DNA of 64,000 nucleotides from Scenedesmus sp. ARA3 (Eukaryota; Chlorophyta; Chlorophyceae; Sphaeropleales; Scenedesmaceae). Both the position numbers and the translations under genes were made by a program. Positions 1-11,983 of the stretch are shown in pieces (positions within the stretch are counted from its first letter, which is position 1; each line of letters opens with the position of its first letter). The notes below the pieces were generated by a model, which worked only from the letters and a program-made list of their open reading frames with translations, made no database searches and was not told where the DNA came from. The DNA lies in assembly GCA_004335835.1 (NCBI GenBank), contig RWJK01001662.1:22129-86128 (forward strand), given 5' to 3'.

Positions 1-1335
1 CTGCGCTGGGCTTGCAGCAGCAGCTGCACCGCAGCAGCAGCAGCAGCAGCAGCAGGCGGCGCTGCGTGCCGGAGCCGGAGCAGTGGTGGCCAGACTCGGC
101 GGTGCTGCAGGATGGTGAGCTAACATGATGGTCAGCCTGTAAGGGTTTAGTGTTTAGGGTTTTCCACTGAGGGCAGCAATATGCAGTGCCGGAGCAGTGG
201 TGGCCGGACTCGGCGGTGCTGCAGGATGGTGAGCTAACATGCCTGCATCAATGCAGCTGCCCAGCATATGTCTCTCTACATGATTCTGAGGGAAAAGCAC
301 GCATCTGCCACACACCTGCACTGCACATGCAACGCACGTGACGGCCTTAGCGCACACGTCGGCATGCTCCGAATGGCATCGTACACGGACGTAAGTCATC
401 ACAATATGATCAACTCATTTGCTATGAACTTGCTGCAGCGCATGTTGGGTGTGGCGCACCTGCCGGCATGCTCAGAAAGGCATGTCATGCCAGCCAGAAC
501 CATGACCTATTGTTAGTAATCGACTTCTGATTCTTCATATGCTCTGCCTGCAGCGCACCTGACAGGCATGGAGCACCTGCTGGCTTGCTCGGAAAGGCAT
601 TGTAGGCAAACACAAGGTATCAAATAAAACCTTTGCCATAACCATATCCTTTGTGCTTGCTGCAGCGCACCTCACGGGCATGGAGCACCTGCTGGCTGCG
701 CCCTGCCTGGTGCGCGACGGCAGCCCCTCGCTGCTGCTCTTCTCCGCGGGCAGCAGCGGCAGCGTCAAGCGCTGGCGGCTGCGGCTGCCGCAGCTGATGC
801 AGAAGCTGGGCGTGGACGGTGAGGCGTTCTTCTTTGCAATGGAGTTGTTTATTTGACAGTTGCGAAACGAGTATGCTGTGCGGCTGCTGATCAGATTGCC
901 GCAGCTGCTACAGAAGCTGGGCGTGGACGGTGAGGCGTGCTGACTGTTAGAGGATTTCAGTTGTAACAAGCTGCTGCTGACTGACTAGATCTAGGTCCTG
1001 TGGCACCTGATGGCGAAGCTGCGCGTGGAAAGTCAGGCATGCTGATGCCTTGGCTATTGCCTTGGCTGCTTAGTAAACTGCTGAATGGACTGCTGCTGCC
1101 TCCACCTACAGCTTGCTGACGCCCTGCTTCCTACATGTTGCTGCCTGCATTCCACACCCGGCTCTCACCACCAATGCATCACAACAACGTCAGCTGAGTA
1201 CTACCCCTTCATCACTCGAGACGCATCAGCAGCTAGCGGCTCCCTCAGCGCCACACAGCAGCAGCAGCTGCTGCTGCAGCCGGCAGCCAGCAGCGGGCCA
1301 GCAGGATCAGGCAGCTTCTTGGGCTGGCCAGGCCC

Positions 1336-1367
<32 letters not shown>

Positions 1368-2372
1368 TGGAGGGAGCAGGCAGCCAGCTGCAATCTGGCA
1401 CGCCTGTGCAAAGCCCTCCAACAGCAGCAGCAGCAGCAGCGGGAGCTGCGGGTTTGGGAGGGTTGTTGCCTGTGCAGCAGCAGCAGATGTACCCAGGTAT
1501 GGGCAGCATGACACAGCAGATGATGGTGCCAGGTATGCACCTGCAGCCGTCAGTGCAGATGCCTGCAGGCTGGTTGCACCCAGAGCAGCAGCAGCAGCAG
1601 CAGAATGAGGGCAGCAGGATGCAACAGCAGCAGCAGCAGCAGCTACCAGATAGCCCGCTGCAGCAGCGCAGCTCATGCGGTGGAGAGCAGCAGGACCAGC
1701 AGCAGCAGCAGCAGCCGCCTCACCTGTCTGGTGGGCTTTCCGTTGATGATCAGATCTGCATGTACGTGCAGCAGCAGCAGCAGCAGCAGCAGTCGTCAGA
1801 GCATTTGTCATCCGACCTGGACGCCCCACCACCGCCGCAGCAGCGGCTAGACCAGCAGCAGCGGCAGCTGCATGAGCAGGAGAAGCAGCAGCAGCAGCAG
1901 CAGCAGCACTGGCCGCCGCACCTAATGCATGCCCGCCGCTCATTCCTGCGGCGCAACACCACGCTGTGGGCGCGAGAGATCGTGGACAGCCGCTGCAATG
2001 TGGACTTGGCGATGCTGGAGGTTGACCCAGGTGGGTCTGTTGTTTGACTGCCTTTGACTTTTTCGACTTGGTTTGACCGGGTATCATCACGTCCGACATC
2101 TTGGTGCGCAAGACATCCTGGACAGCCGCTGCAATGTGGACATGGCGATGCTGGAGGTTGCCCCAGGTGGGTTTGACTGCCTTTGACTGTCTTGACTTGG
2201 TTTGACCGCTCTTACCAGGTTTGACAAGTAATGGCGTGCGGGATACCAAACAGCTACTGCTGCAACGTTGACAACGTTGTGGTGCTTTTGCGATCGCAGC
2301 GTGGAGCCACAAAGAGCGCTGCTTAGGGAAGGTCTCATTTGGCTGCGTGTAGCGGCGCCTGCTTCTCAATGC

Positions 2373-2407
<35 letters not shown>

Positions 2408-3552
2408 TCAGGCACAGAATGGAGCGACACGGAGCGTATGCCGGCTGAGGTGTCTTTTGACTGCCTGCTGACTTAGTGATTCTGACAAAGTCTTTGTCTT
2501 TCTATTGGTGCATGGCTGCGCCTTTTGCCTTTTTTTGCAGACACCAGCCACAAGCGTGTCCTGGGCGAGGGCTCCTTCGGCTATGTGGAGCGGCGGCTGC
2601 TGGGCAGCACCGCAGTGGCGGTCAAGTTCCTCATGGACACCAACAAGCGCGACGCCAGCAAGTCTTCGTGGGACAGGTGCGGTGCTTGTTGTCGGCTGTG
2701 CTGTGTTTCTTGGTTTGTGGTTGTTGCTGTTGTGGCGGCTGCTGGGACGCACTGCGGTGGCGGACAAATTTCTTGTACGCCAGCAAGTCGTCGTGGGATA
2801 GGTGTGGTGCTTGTTGGATGTGTTTTTTCTATTGATATCCTCCGCGGATGGTGGCTGCTGGTGTCGACTGTCGTGGCGGTTAAACTGTTGCATATGCTTG
2901 CGGTTGAACATGCGATTTGGGCAGCACAGTGGCAGCACAGTGGTGGCAGTTGAAGCTTTCCATTGCTTCTGACAAGGATGACGCCAGCAAGACGTCCTGG
3001 GTCAGATGAGCACCGCTGTTGTTTCTGGCTGTACTCTGCACGCTGTTGTTGTGGGTGCTCATTAGCCATCACGGTGATGGCGGGCAGTTCCCAACGGACG
3101 CAGCAAGCATGGTGCCAGCAAGACGACCTGGGACAGGTGCACATCCGTTGTGTAGCTCTTGTGCGCATCAGGTGCATTGTCATGCACGCTGATTCAAGTT
3201 TATGACGCCGCCTGATCTCTTGCAACCCCTTGCAGGAGCCAGCTGAGCGAGCTGCGGCGCGAGGTGGAGTCCCTGCAGGAGCAGCAAGTATCTCGCCGCC
3301 CCACTGGCCCTGATGCTGTCTGTTGCAGCACACACTTTGCACATGCCTTGTAGGAGCCAGCTGAGCGAGCTGCGGCGTGAGGCGGAGATGCTGCAGGAGC
3401 CACCCAATAACAACAAAGTTTAAATTTTGGACCCATTGCATTTTCTGCTTATGCAGGAGCCAGCTGAGCGAGCTGCGGCGTGAGGTGGAGATGCTGCAGG
3501 AGCCACCCAATAACAAAGTATAAATTTAATCTAAATAATAATAATAATAATG

Positions 3553-3583
<31 letters not shown>

Positions 3584-5142
3584 CAACAATAATAATAATA
3601 ATCTAAATAATTATAATAATAACAAAATTTAAATTTAATTAGATTTCGGACCCGTTGCATGTTGTGCTTATGCAGGAGCCAGCTGAGCGAGCTGCGGCGC
3701 GAGGTGGAGTCCCTGCAGGAGCAGCGCCACCCCAACGTGCTGCTGTTCATGGGCGTGTGCGTGCGGCCCCCGGCAGTCATCACAGAGTTCTGCGAGAGTG
3801 GCAGCCTGCACCAGCTGCTGGAAACGGTGAGGTTCAGGGTTTTCCTTTCCGTAGCGCCGCAAGACACCTTCTGCTGGTGTTGGTTGACCTGTGTGCGTGC
3901 GGCCCCCGGCAGTCATCACAGAGGTCTGCAAGAGCGACGGCCTGCACCAGCTGTTGGAAAGGGTGAGGGTTTTGAGGTTCAGATTTCAGTGCGTCGGGTT
4001 TTACTTTTGACGTTTAGTCTTGTAGTGTGTGCGCGTGCGGCCCCCGGCTGTCATCAAAAAGGTTGTGCAACAGCGGCTCCCTGCACCAGCTGCTGGAGGC
4101 GGTGACGGTTCACGGGTGACGTTTATGGCGTGGTTATAGGTGAGGTTTAGGGTTCAGGGTTTGGTTCAGGGTCCAAGGTATGGTTTAACGCTGCTGCTGC
4201 TGCTACTGATTGGAGCCACCAGCCGTCATCGCAGAGTCCTTTGAGAGCGGCTCCCTTCACCAGCTGCCCGGACGTTGAGTTTCTAGGGTTCAGGGTTCTG
4301 GGTTGTTGGGTTTGAAAAGTTGGGGCGGGCGCGCCGCTTCCACCTGCTGAGCTCTACCCCGGATGCTGTACCTGTATTAACATTTATAACCGGCCTTGCA
4401 CCTAAACTCATACTGCCGTACGTACGTAATGCGTCCGCAGGCGCGCTGTCGCGCCCCCCTGGCGCGCCGCATCCTCCCTCTCAACTTCGTGACGCGTGCT
4501 TCACATTTCTTAACACTCCTGGCCTCCCCTCAGACTGCCACCTGTTGGTGCTGCTTCCGCAGGCACGCTGCTGCGCCCCCCTGGCGCGCCGCATCCTCCC
4601 TCTCAACTTCGCCCTGGATGCAGCTCAGGGCATGGCCCACCTGCATTCGCGCGGCCTCCTGCATAGAGACTTGAAGAGCGCCAACCTGTTCTGCAAGGGT
4701 GCTCCAGCTTCAGGGCTAACAATCAAGGTCGGCGACCTGGGGCTCTCACACCGCCTCAAGCAGGTGAGCAGGCGAGGGTTTTGGGCACGGGCTTTTGGGG
4801 GTTAGGGGCAGGGTATTGCAGCATCATGGCTGACCGTTCAGCTTGGCGACCTGGGGCTCTCGCATCGCCTCAAGCAGGTGAGGCATCAGCAGGTTTGGGA
4901 GTGCCAGGTGCCGTCATGTCAAGCAGGCACGCGAGTCGGCTGCCTCATGCTCACACGGTATAGAGCACTGAGCTGTTGCACCCATGTCTGCACCACATGC
5001 ATCAATGCTGCTGCTGCTGCTCCGCCGTTGCTGCTGCTGCTGCCGCCGGCGGGCCAGATCGTGACCAGCAAGCAGCTGCAGATCAACCCCTCCTGGTGCG
5101 CCCGCGAGGCGCTCTGCTGCAATGCTTGCTGTTGCGCTAACA

Positions 5143-5189
<47 letters not shown>

Positions 5190-5575
5190 AGGGCCAGATC
5201 GTGACCAGCAAGCAGGTGGAGATCAACCCCAGCTGGTGCGCCCCGGAGGCCCTCTCCTGCGACGGCCGCACCCACTATGGCACTTATTCGGACGTCTACA
5301 GCTTTGGCATTGTGCTGTGGGAGTTGCTGACCTGGCGGCTGCCCTGGGAGGCTCCGTATGCATACTGCGGGGATGCGTACTGCCCGCAGCTGCACCTGCA
5401 CCAGTGGCACATCATCAACGCAGTGCGCGCAGGTGTGTGGGATTGTACTTTTCGGTTATTGTATGCTGATTGCGAGGAGCAATGAAAGCTGCATCACCTG
5501 ATGGTGTGGCAGTTGAGCATGCTGGGCACGCACAAAGTCGTTCAGCGAGGTGTAACAGCCTACCTGGGGTGTCCC

Positions 5576-5607
<32 letters not shown>

Positions 5608-6298
5608 AGGCAAGCGCCCCAAGCTGCCGGCCGACCCTGCAGACTTTGCAGCACTGCCAGGTTTGCGCAAGCTGGGAGCAGCAGTGCACGGCTACGTGCA
5701 GCTCATGCTGCGCTGCTGGGATGCAGATCACACCAAGCGGCCAACCTTCGACAAGGTTGTGAAAGAGCTCAAGGCGCTGCGCAAGGCTGCTGCTGCCACC
5801 TCCAGCAGCAGCATCGAGGCGTCTGTGGCAGCAGCAGCAGCGGCTGCCGCTGCTGCCGCTGCAGCAGCAGTGGGGCACCGCGACACAGAGAGTGAGGCTG
5901 CAGCAGCTGCACGCGAGCAGCAGTGGCAGCAGCAGCAGCACCAGGAGCAGCTGCCGCCTGTTGCTGCTGCTGGTGTTGAGCCGTCATTTGTGCACGGGCT
6001 CGCGCCACTGCCTGAGTTGGACTCATCAACCACATCAGCTTTCTCGCTTGACGGTGCAGCAGCAGCAATCGCGGCAGCAAGGCCAGCGGCATGTCCCGCT
6101 GCTTATGCGTCCCTGGTGGCAGAGCCACCTGGCAGTGCTGCTGCTGTGGACACGCCTGCGCCTGCACTGCCGGGTGCCAAGCTGCGCCCAGGTGGCAGCA
6201 CTGCCAGGTCTCCCTTTGAGATGTCTGGCAAGGTGATGCTGGCGGGCCTTGGTTTGGAAGAGCTGGGGGCAGGCCTGCCTGCTGGCGCCGCCACATGA
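1..6298 (+). CDS. Raf-like (TKL family) protein kinase with Q-rich N-terminal region, 5' end outside window
   Basis: Probable Ser/Thr kinase of the plant CTR1/EDR1 (Raf-like MAPKKK) type. Phase-consistent exons: 1-114, 666-818, 1194-2030, 2541-2676, 3676-3826, 4563-4763, 5192-5432, 5610-6298. Exon 1194-2030 is a polyglutamine/serine-rich linker. The kinase domain starts in exon 2541-2676 with glycine loop LGEGSFGYV and ATP-binding VAVKF. Exon 3676-3826 has the alpha-C segment RREVESLQEQ and the RHPNVLLFMGVC stretch typical of Raf-like kinases. Exon 4563-4763 has HRDLKSAN and then VGDLGLS, so the usual DFG is DLG. Exon 5192-5432 has CAPEAL and DVYSFGIVLWELLT, and the last exon has RCWDADHTKRPTF followed by a polyalanine/serine tail. 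Exon 666-818 ends in LLFSAGSSGSVKRWRL, which resembles one WD40 strand; this is weak. Family assignment is firm; substrate and pathway are unknown. Confidence 0.88.
62..5112 (+). repeat. Decayed partial copies of kinase exon edges inside the kinase introns
   Basis: Copies seen by eye: 186-240 repeats the end and donor of exon 1-114. 436-476 and 551-590 repeat the start of exon 666-818, and 894-935 and about 1000-1050 repeat its end. 2113-2172 repeats the end of exon 1194-2030 with its intron flank. About 2720-2800, 2960-3005 and 3085-3140 repeat the end of exon 2541-2676. 3233-3285, 3354-3395 and 3455-3505 repeat the start of exon 3676-3826 with its acceptor; about 3890-3965, 4027-4105 and 4213-4275 repeat its end. 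4437-4492 and 4841-4880 flank exon 4563-4763, and 5051-5112 precedes exon 5192-5432. Most keep the AG or GT next to the copied edge. Confidence 0.85.
3533..3606. repeat. (AAT)n microsatellite in a kinase intron
   Basis: An almost pure AAT trinucleotide run with a few TGA and CCA interruptions. It is an AT-rich island in GC-rich surroundings and lies between the last decoy copy and the real exon at 3676. Confidence 0.9.
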
Positions 6299-8359
6299 AG
6301 GGCTGCCCTTTAGCAGTAGCGGCCACTCCTGCAGCAGATTTGAGATGTCTGGCAAGGTGATGCTGGCGGGCCTGGGTCTTGAGGAGCTAGGTGCAGGCCT
6401 GCCTGCTGGCGCTGCCACATAGGTCGTACCACATCATGTCGGGAAGCAGATGCTGGCAGGCGTAGATCTTGAAGGGGCCTGGAAGGGTCTGGTGCGGGCT
6501 TGGCTGCTGGCGCTGCCACATGATGGGCTGCTGCAGGAGTTTGAGGTGTGGATTGTGGATGCGCATGCAGGTGATGAGGAAGCAGCCAGTGCTGCTGCAG
6601 CGTTGCCGTGGTCACTTCGTGTGTTTCTGCTGGATGCTTTGCTAGCTGGATTTTGGCCGTCGGTACTGGCAGGTGGTTGCTGTGTTTGGTTGACGTGTGT
6701 GTTGGTGTGCAGCTGCAGTGCCACTGTGTGCTAATTTGCAAGGTGGGGCTTGGTATGCAGCCTTGACAGCTGCTGTGGTGAGTTTGGTTGTTTTGGTTGG
6801 TTAGGTGTGTGTTGCAGATGGTGAGGCCAGGCTGCAGGCTAGGGTTCTAGATGTAGGGTGATTCACCAGCGAGTAGCTCAGTGTCGGGTGCAGCTATTAC
6901 AGTGAATGGATGCCGCTTCTCCCCCGTGCAAGTGCGTGCGTGCAGGGCTCAAGCCTGTGTGATATCTGGTTTCGGCTGCTGCAAGCAAATTTGCCGGCTG
7001 CTGGAAGCAAATTTGGTGGCTCTGCAGCAGCGTATTCAGCAGTCGGTCAAGTGTTGTGGGTTCATGCGGAGGTCACCCAGTAGTATATCTAGTGCTACTT
7101 GGCACTTCACTGCTTTTCTGGAGCTGGTCAAGCAATATATAATCTAGGCAGCCAAATTTTTGTGGTCATCAGGTTACCAACCAAGCCATATGATAGCATG
7201 GTTGATGTGCAGGACCCTGCCAATGCTTGAGCTGCTTGCCCCATCAGCCAGCAGACAGCGTGCTATTGATGTGTGTTGCAGCAAAGCGCAGCTTGCAACG
7301 CATGCTTTAAAGATCTTGGGCGCCCTTTGCTGGTCAGAGAGTATCAAATTGAGTTGATCCTTGGGGCAAATTACAGCAGGGGTCTGTGCAGTTAGTTAGG
7401 GCAGGGTGTTAGTGGCTGCTATGCTGCGTAGGTAGGCAGCAAGGCAGTTGGTTGTTGGTGCATGATGTGCCGTATAAGGTTCTGATTTGGCGCTCATGAC
7501 AATTGGGAGGGTGCTGTGCTGTTTTGCTGCTAGTTGTGTAGGTGTGTGCTCTGTGATGATGTCAAATTTCCAGGATGCAACATAACAGGAGGCTGCACTG
7601 CAGGCTCTGATGGCTTGTTGAGGGGCTGCATCATTGTGGCAATTTGTCGCTGCTGCTTAGAGGGTCGTGTTCAGGCGCAAGACGAGCAGATTTGGGTGTG
7701 GCTGCTCGCATGAGTTGCTTTCGCAGCGGCTGCACCTGGTGGCCCATGGGCCAGCTTGAGTTGTCGTCATGCATGCTGGGGAAGGCCTTGCATGTGCTGA
7801 CGTTGTGTTGATTTGGTTGGCATGTGACGCACGACCTTATCAGAGCTTCTCATCGCAATAAGGCTGAGGCAGCACTGTGGGGCAGGCTTGTGTGTTGGGT
7901 TGTCTGTGGCATCATGCTGGTGCTGACAACTCCTGTTGTGCTCGGTTATTTTGCATGGACATGTACACTGTGGCTTGGTGCTACTGTACTGCCAAGCCTG
8001 ATGTTGTGTAAGGCTGCCAGCGCAGTGCATCGTGGTTCCTGCAAGCCTTGCAGGCGTGTGGCGCTTGCTGCCAGCACTGCGATTGATGTGTCTTGAAGGC
8101 AGCCGGTCTATGGTGCACTCGCTGTTGAACTACAACTCATGGTAGTAATCATCTAATCTCGATTTCATTATGCGGTTCAGTGGTTGAGCTAGAGCGTGGC
8201 AGCGGATCAGGCATCAGTCAAACTGTGGTACTGATCAGGGCTTTGACTAGATACTCCCATTGCACCAGGCGTTCCGTGCTGGATCAGATTTCACAACTGC
8301 GTACACATACTGAGATATAGCCAGCCTTTGATTACGCTGCTTTGCCGAACCTTTTCACC
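6299..8359. other. Kinase 3' flank and spacer upstream of the PsbP gene
   Basis: About 6331-6424 and 6436-6533 are two further tandem copies of the last 90 or so bases of the kinase coding region, including the ATGTCTGGCAAGGTGATG region and the stop-codon vicinity. They are likely in the 3' UTR. The rest, about 6550-8359, shows only short unconvincing reading frames, and I see no gene in it. Confidence 0.6.
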
Positions 8360-9482
8360 ATGGCACTCTCCACACGCACAGCCAGCTCGGCACCATGCAA
8401 GGCAGCCAGCAAGGCTCGCTGCTTTGGCAGCATTGGCCCTAGCGTTCGTGCTGCTTCTCGCTGCCATGTTGTATCCAATGCGTGCAAGCCTAGCGATGCA
8501 GAAGCTGGAGTGACCATGGCTCGCAGGGAAGCACTGCTGGCAAGCATCGCTCTGCCCCTGCTGATGCAGCAGTCAGCGCAGGCCGATGCAGGTTCGTATC
8601 GGAGTCAAGTTTGCTGCGGGATCTGCTATGTTGCTCGACAACGTGGTTGAGCAATGTGCTGTGCTGTAGCAGTGTGTCCAGCTCAGAGCAGCAATGAGCT
8701 TTGACACAGCGCTTTACGACTTGCATGTGAAAGATATGAGTCGTTGATTGTTTACTATATGTTCACCAGCAGCTGCAGCGCCAGCAGGTCTCCCTGCATC
8801 AGTGCAGCATAAGCAACAACTGCAGTAGCAGCACTGGGGGCTGTAGCCTCTGCTCAACTTGCAGTCCACCTTGCATCTGCCTACTCAGCAGCTTGTTAAA
8901 GAAAACAATTTTGCTGCGCACGCGCCGCAGCAAGGCACCTGCTGCTTGACATGCGAAGCAGTCATCCCAGCTAGCAAGTGTGCTGTATATCATGTTGATC
9001 ATCTTGTTTGCATCGAATGGTACTGCTGTCCACAGAGTATAACAAGTTCTTTGGCATGGCCTCGCCACCCACCAGCTATGGCGGCTACGGAGGCAATGCC
9101 AACGAGAGCCCAAAGTGAGCACCACACCAGCTGCCTGTCCTGCTGTGCCAGTACTGCAGCGGCAGCAACGCGCGCATCACATCAGCTGCCTTGCCTGCTA
9201 TGCCAGAACTCACCGCAACGAGAGCCTAAAGGTGAGCGCCACACCAGATGCCTCTGCCCCTGCCACGCCAGCACTGCAGCAGCAACACGCAGCAGCAGCA
9301 GCAGCAGCAGCAGCGCATGCGCTGCACAACACTAGCTCCCTCGGGAGACGCTCTTCTGCTGCGCCAGCACTGCAGCAGCAGCAACACGCAAAAGCACCAT
9401 TGCACAGCTGGGAATGCTGTGCGTGTGCCAGCTTTGGCTGTGAAGCAGACGCACTGCAGCCTCCTGGGTTTTGTTTGGCACA

Positions 9483-9523
<41 letters not shown>

Positions 9524-9822
9524 CTCGCTGCAGGTACACCTTTGAGTACCCTGCAGGCTGGAAGCAGGAGGTGCCCTCCAAGGTGGGAGGGACCTGATGC
9601 CTGGGCTAGCTGAAAAGCATGGCAGCACACCACTGTACAGCACAGCAGTTGGCTGGCCATCTGGTTGCGCAGATAGCCCGCACAGCAGCAATGCCGCGCC
9701 ATCCGTACAGACGTTGTAGGGCTTCATGTGCCTGGCTAGCCGCTTGGCTGCGCAGTCCCTGGAACTACCCAGCGACTGCGTAAGGAGGATGGATGCATCC
9801 CTGCTGCTGCTGCTGCTGCTGC

Positions 9823-9868
<46 letters not shown>

Positions 9869-9942
9869 CTTACGGAGCAGGTTGAGAAGGGCACGCAGGG
9901 CATTGACGGGCGCGTGGTCAACCCCCGCAGCAAAGGTGTGAC

Positions 9943-9978
<36 letters not shown>

Positions 9979-11983
9979 AGCACCTGCGGCGTTGCCGATT
10001 CAACCGCCTCGACCATGAAATGGATGCAGCAGCCGCAGCTGCCTGCCAGCTTCCCAGCCTGGGCTGGCAGCAGCAGCAGCAGCAGCAGCACGCCAAGGCA
10101 CAGTCCTAACAGCACCGCGGCGTGCAGCTGCGCTGTTCTGTGCGCTGGGCAGCGGCCGTGTGTGTCCGCCCACAGCGAGCAGTACACCAGTCAGGCAGTG
10201 CAGCACAGGCTTCGTCTCTGACTGCATGACCACCTCCTCATTGTTCCACATACCCTTTCTTCTGCGCTGCGGCGTGTGCTGCTGCTGCTGTGCCGTGCTG
10301 CTGTTGTTGCTGATGTCGCTGCAGACCAGCGTGCGTTTGTGATCACGCTGACTCGTGCTGGCGAGGACAATGCACGCTTCCAGCTGACCGACACAGAGTC
10401 CACCTTTGCCAGCTTCGCGGGAGCCGACTACGACCTGCAGGTGCTCATACAGTAATAACACTTTTGAGAGAGGGTACATAAGTTTGTAACAAAGAAATAC
10501 ATGTGTGTACAATTATGAGGCGTTTGTACTTGATGCCATGCCATTTATTTGTCCAGCTGGCTGCTGCACCATGAGCACTGACAAGACATAGCTGCAATCC
10601 ACCGCGCTGCACTACCGTCATCTGGTCTGGCGCAGCCACCATCTCCTTTCCTAACACCTTTGTGTTGTTACATGTTACTAATCATGTTGTTATTGTCATT
10701 AACATCTGCCGCCAGGATGCGCTGAGTGACGCTACCAACACAGAGAAGGGCGAGTCGGAGAAGGAGGGCATCAAGTTCTTCAACTACAAGATCGACTCAC
10801 CGGTGAGCTGTCATTGTCATGTGACAGTTTACGTAACATACAAGTAACAAGATTTATTCTGATATAGTGCTCGTGACAACCAAGTACAAACGAGTAGGTC
10901 AGAGAAGGGCATCAAGTTCTTCAACTACAAGTTCGACTTGCCGGTGAGCCGACAATGTCATGTGACAGGTGACATAACACTCAACGTTATAACGTGACAA
11001 TGTGACATTGTGATGAGGTGCTGGAGCTGGATCTGGCCAGCTGCGGTGGCTGGTTGTATTATGTGCTTTCCGGAGAATCGCACGGGCAGTCTTAGCAGCG
11101 TGTTACACATGCGCACCAGGCAGCCAGGTCCCTCAGCTGCGGTGTTCACTGTCGACGTCAACATGGCTACTGCTGCTGCTGCTGCTGCTGCTGCAGGCAT
11201 ACGTGTACCTGTCCAGCATTGCGGTCAAGGATGGCAAGGTCTTCGCGCTCTTCGTGCGCAGCCCAAGCAGGGTGAGCGCAAAGCAGATAGATAGCGTCAA
11301 GCAATTGCTGCTGTGCAATGCACTATCGTGTGCTGGCTGCAGCCATCGTGTCGTTGCGGCTTACGCATGGTGAAGCAGAGCGCGTGTTTTGTGTGCACCC
11401 TTGACAGCGTGAGTGCAACCAGTAGCTTGGAACATACACCGTTCTGCAATGCACTGCGTGGTGCTAGCTGTGCTTGATTGCACCAGCTGCTTGTTTGTGA
11501 TGTAGCAGAGTGCGGGCTTTGTGCGCAGCCTGAGCAGAGCGAGTGCGCTGCCGCTACCAGCCAAGTGCACAACCAAGCATTCAAACTTATCCAATGCACT
11601 GTATGATGCTGGCTGCATCAAATGCCAGGTGTCTGCACTGACACAGAGTTCAGATGCTGCTGCTGGTCAAGGTCCCGCAGCACGTGCTGTGGCGCAATGG
11701 TCAGCAGCAGCTCCTGAACTCTGTTGTGAGCAGTGGGCTGTCTGTAGCAGGCTCCCTTTTTTCATTTGCATGCCTCCTTATGTGCATATGTTTGCTTGCA
11801 CGTCACAGCACTCTTCTGTGTGGGGTGGTTAATGTGATGCCGCCGCCGCTGCCGCTGCTGCCGCTGCTGCTGTTGCTGCCGCTGTTGCTGCTGCCGCTGC
11901 TGCTGCTGTTGCTGTTGCTTCAGCTGTATGCGGCAGCTGCCAACGACCTGCAGCACATCGTGGACACCTTCAAGCTGCTGTGA
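8360..11983 (+). CDS. PsbP-domain thylakoid lumen protein
   Basis: Predicted 250-residue lumenal protein of the PsbP family, not the photosystem II PsbP subunit itself. Exons, all phase-consistent: 8360-8591, 9036-9114, 9534-9582, 9881-9935, 10325-10440, 10716-10802, 11197-11271, 11924-11983. Exon 1 encodes a plastid transit peptide followed by a second signal ARREALLASIALPLL ending AQADA, a twin-arginine (Tat) lumen signal with an AxA-type cleavage site. The mature part has FFGMASPPTSYGGYGGNAN, YTFEYPAGWK, GTQGIDGRVVNPRSK, AFVITLTRAGEDN, GADYDLQDALSDAT and YLSSIAVKDGKVFALFVRSP. These strings recall the Arabidopsis 29.8-kDa lumenal PsbP-domain protein (PPD4), but that assignment is from memory. 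The ATG at 8360 is chosen because the transit peptide starts there. Introns 2, 6 and 7 hold decayed exon-edge copies. Confidence 0.87.
9202..11545 (+). repeat. Exon-edge copies in PsbP introns
   Basis: About 9205-9245 repeats the end of exon 9036-9114 (AACGAGAGCC..AAAG) with its donor and intron flank. About 10898-10945 repeats the end of exon 10716-10802 with donor GTGAGC. About 11370-11412 and 11503-11545 are degenerate copies of the end of exon 11197-11271, the TTCGTGCGCAGCC region, with its donor. None keeps an intact exon, so they look non-coding. Confidence 0.75.
9481..9990. repeat. (CTG)n and (CAG)n tracts at PsbP intron ends
   Basis: Long CTG runs at about 9485-9523 and 9798-9864 lie just before the acceptors at 9533 and 9880. 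A CAG run at about 9944-9976 follows the donor of exon 9881-9935. The CTG runs can serve as polypyrimidine-like tracts. Confidence 0.85.

Noticed and set aside
1245..2369. Long minus-strand open frame of polyalanine/serine
   Set aside because: It is the antisense shadow of the kinase's (CAG)n exon. Triplet repeats lack stops in several frames, so openness is not evidence.
6880..6910. tRNA-like GAGTAGCTCAGTGTC
   Set aside because: No matching acceptor stem, anticodon arm or T-loop consensus follows.
9210..10096. Minus-strand frames of Q/S/A through the PsbP gene
   Set aside because: They come from intronic CTG/CAG runs, and the plus-strand PsbP exons explain the region.
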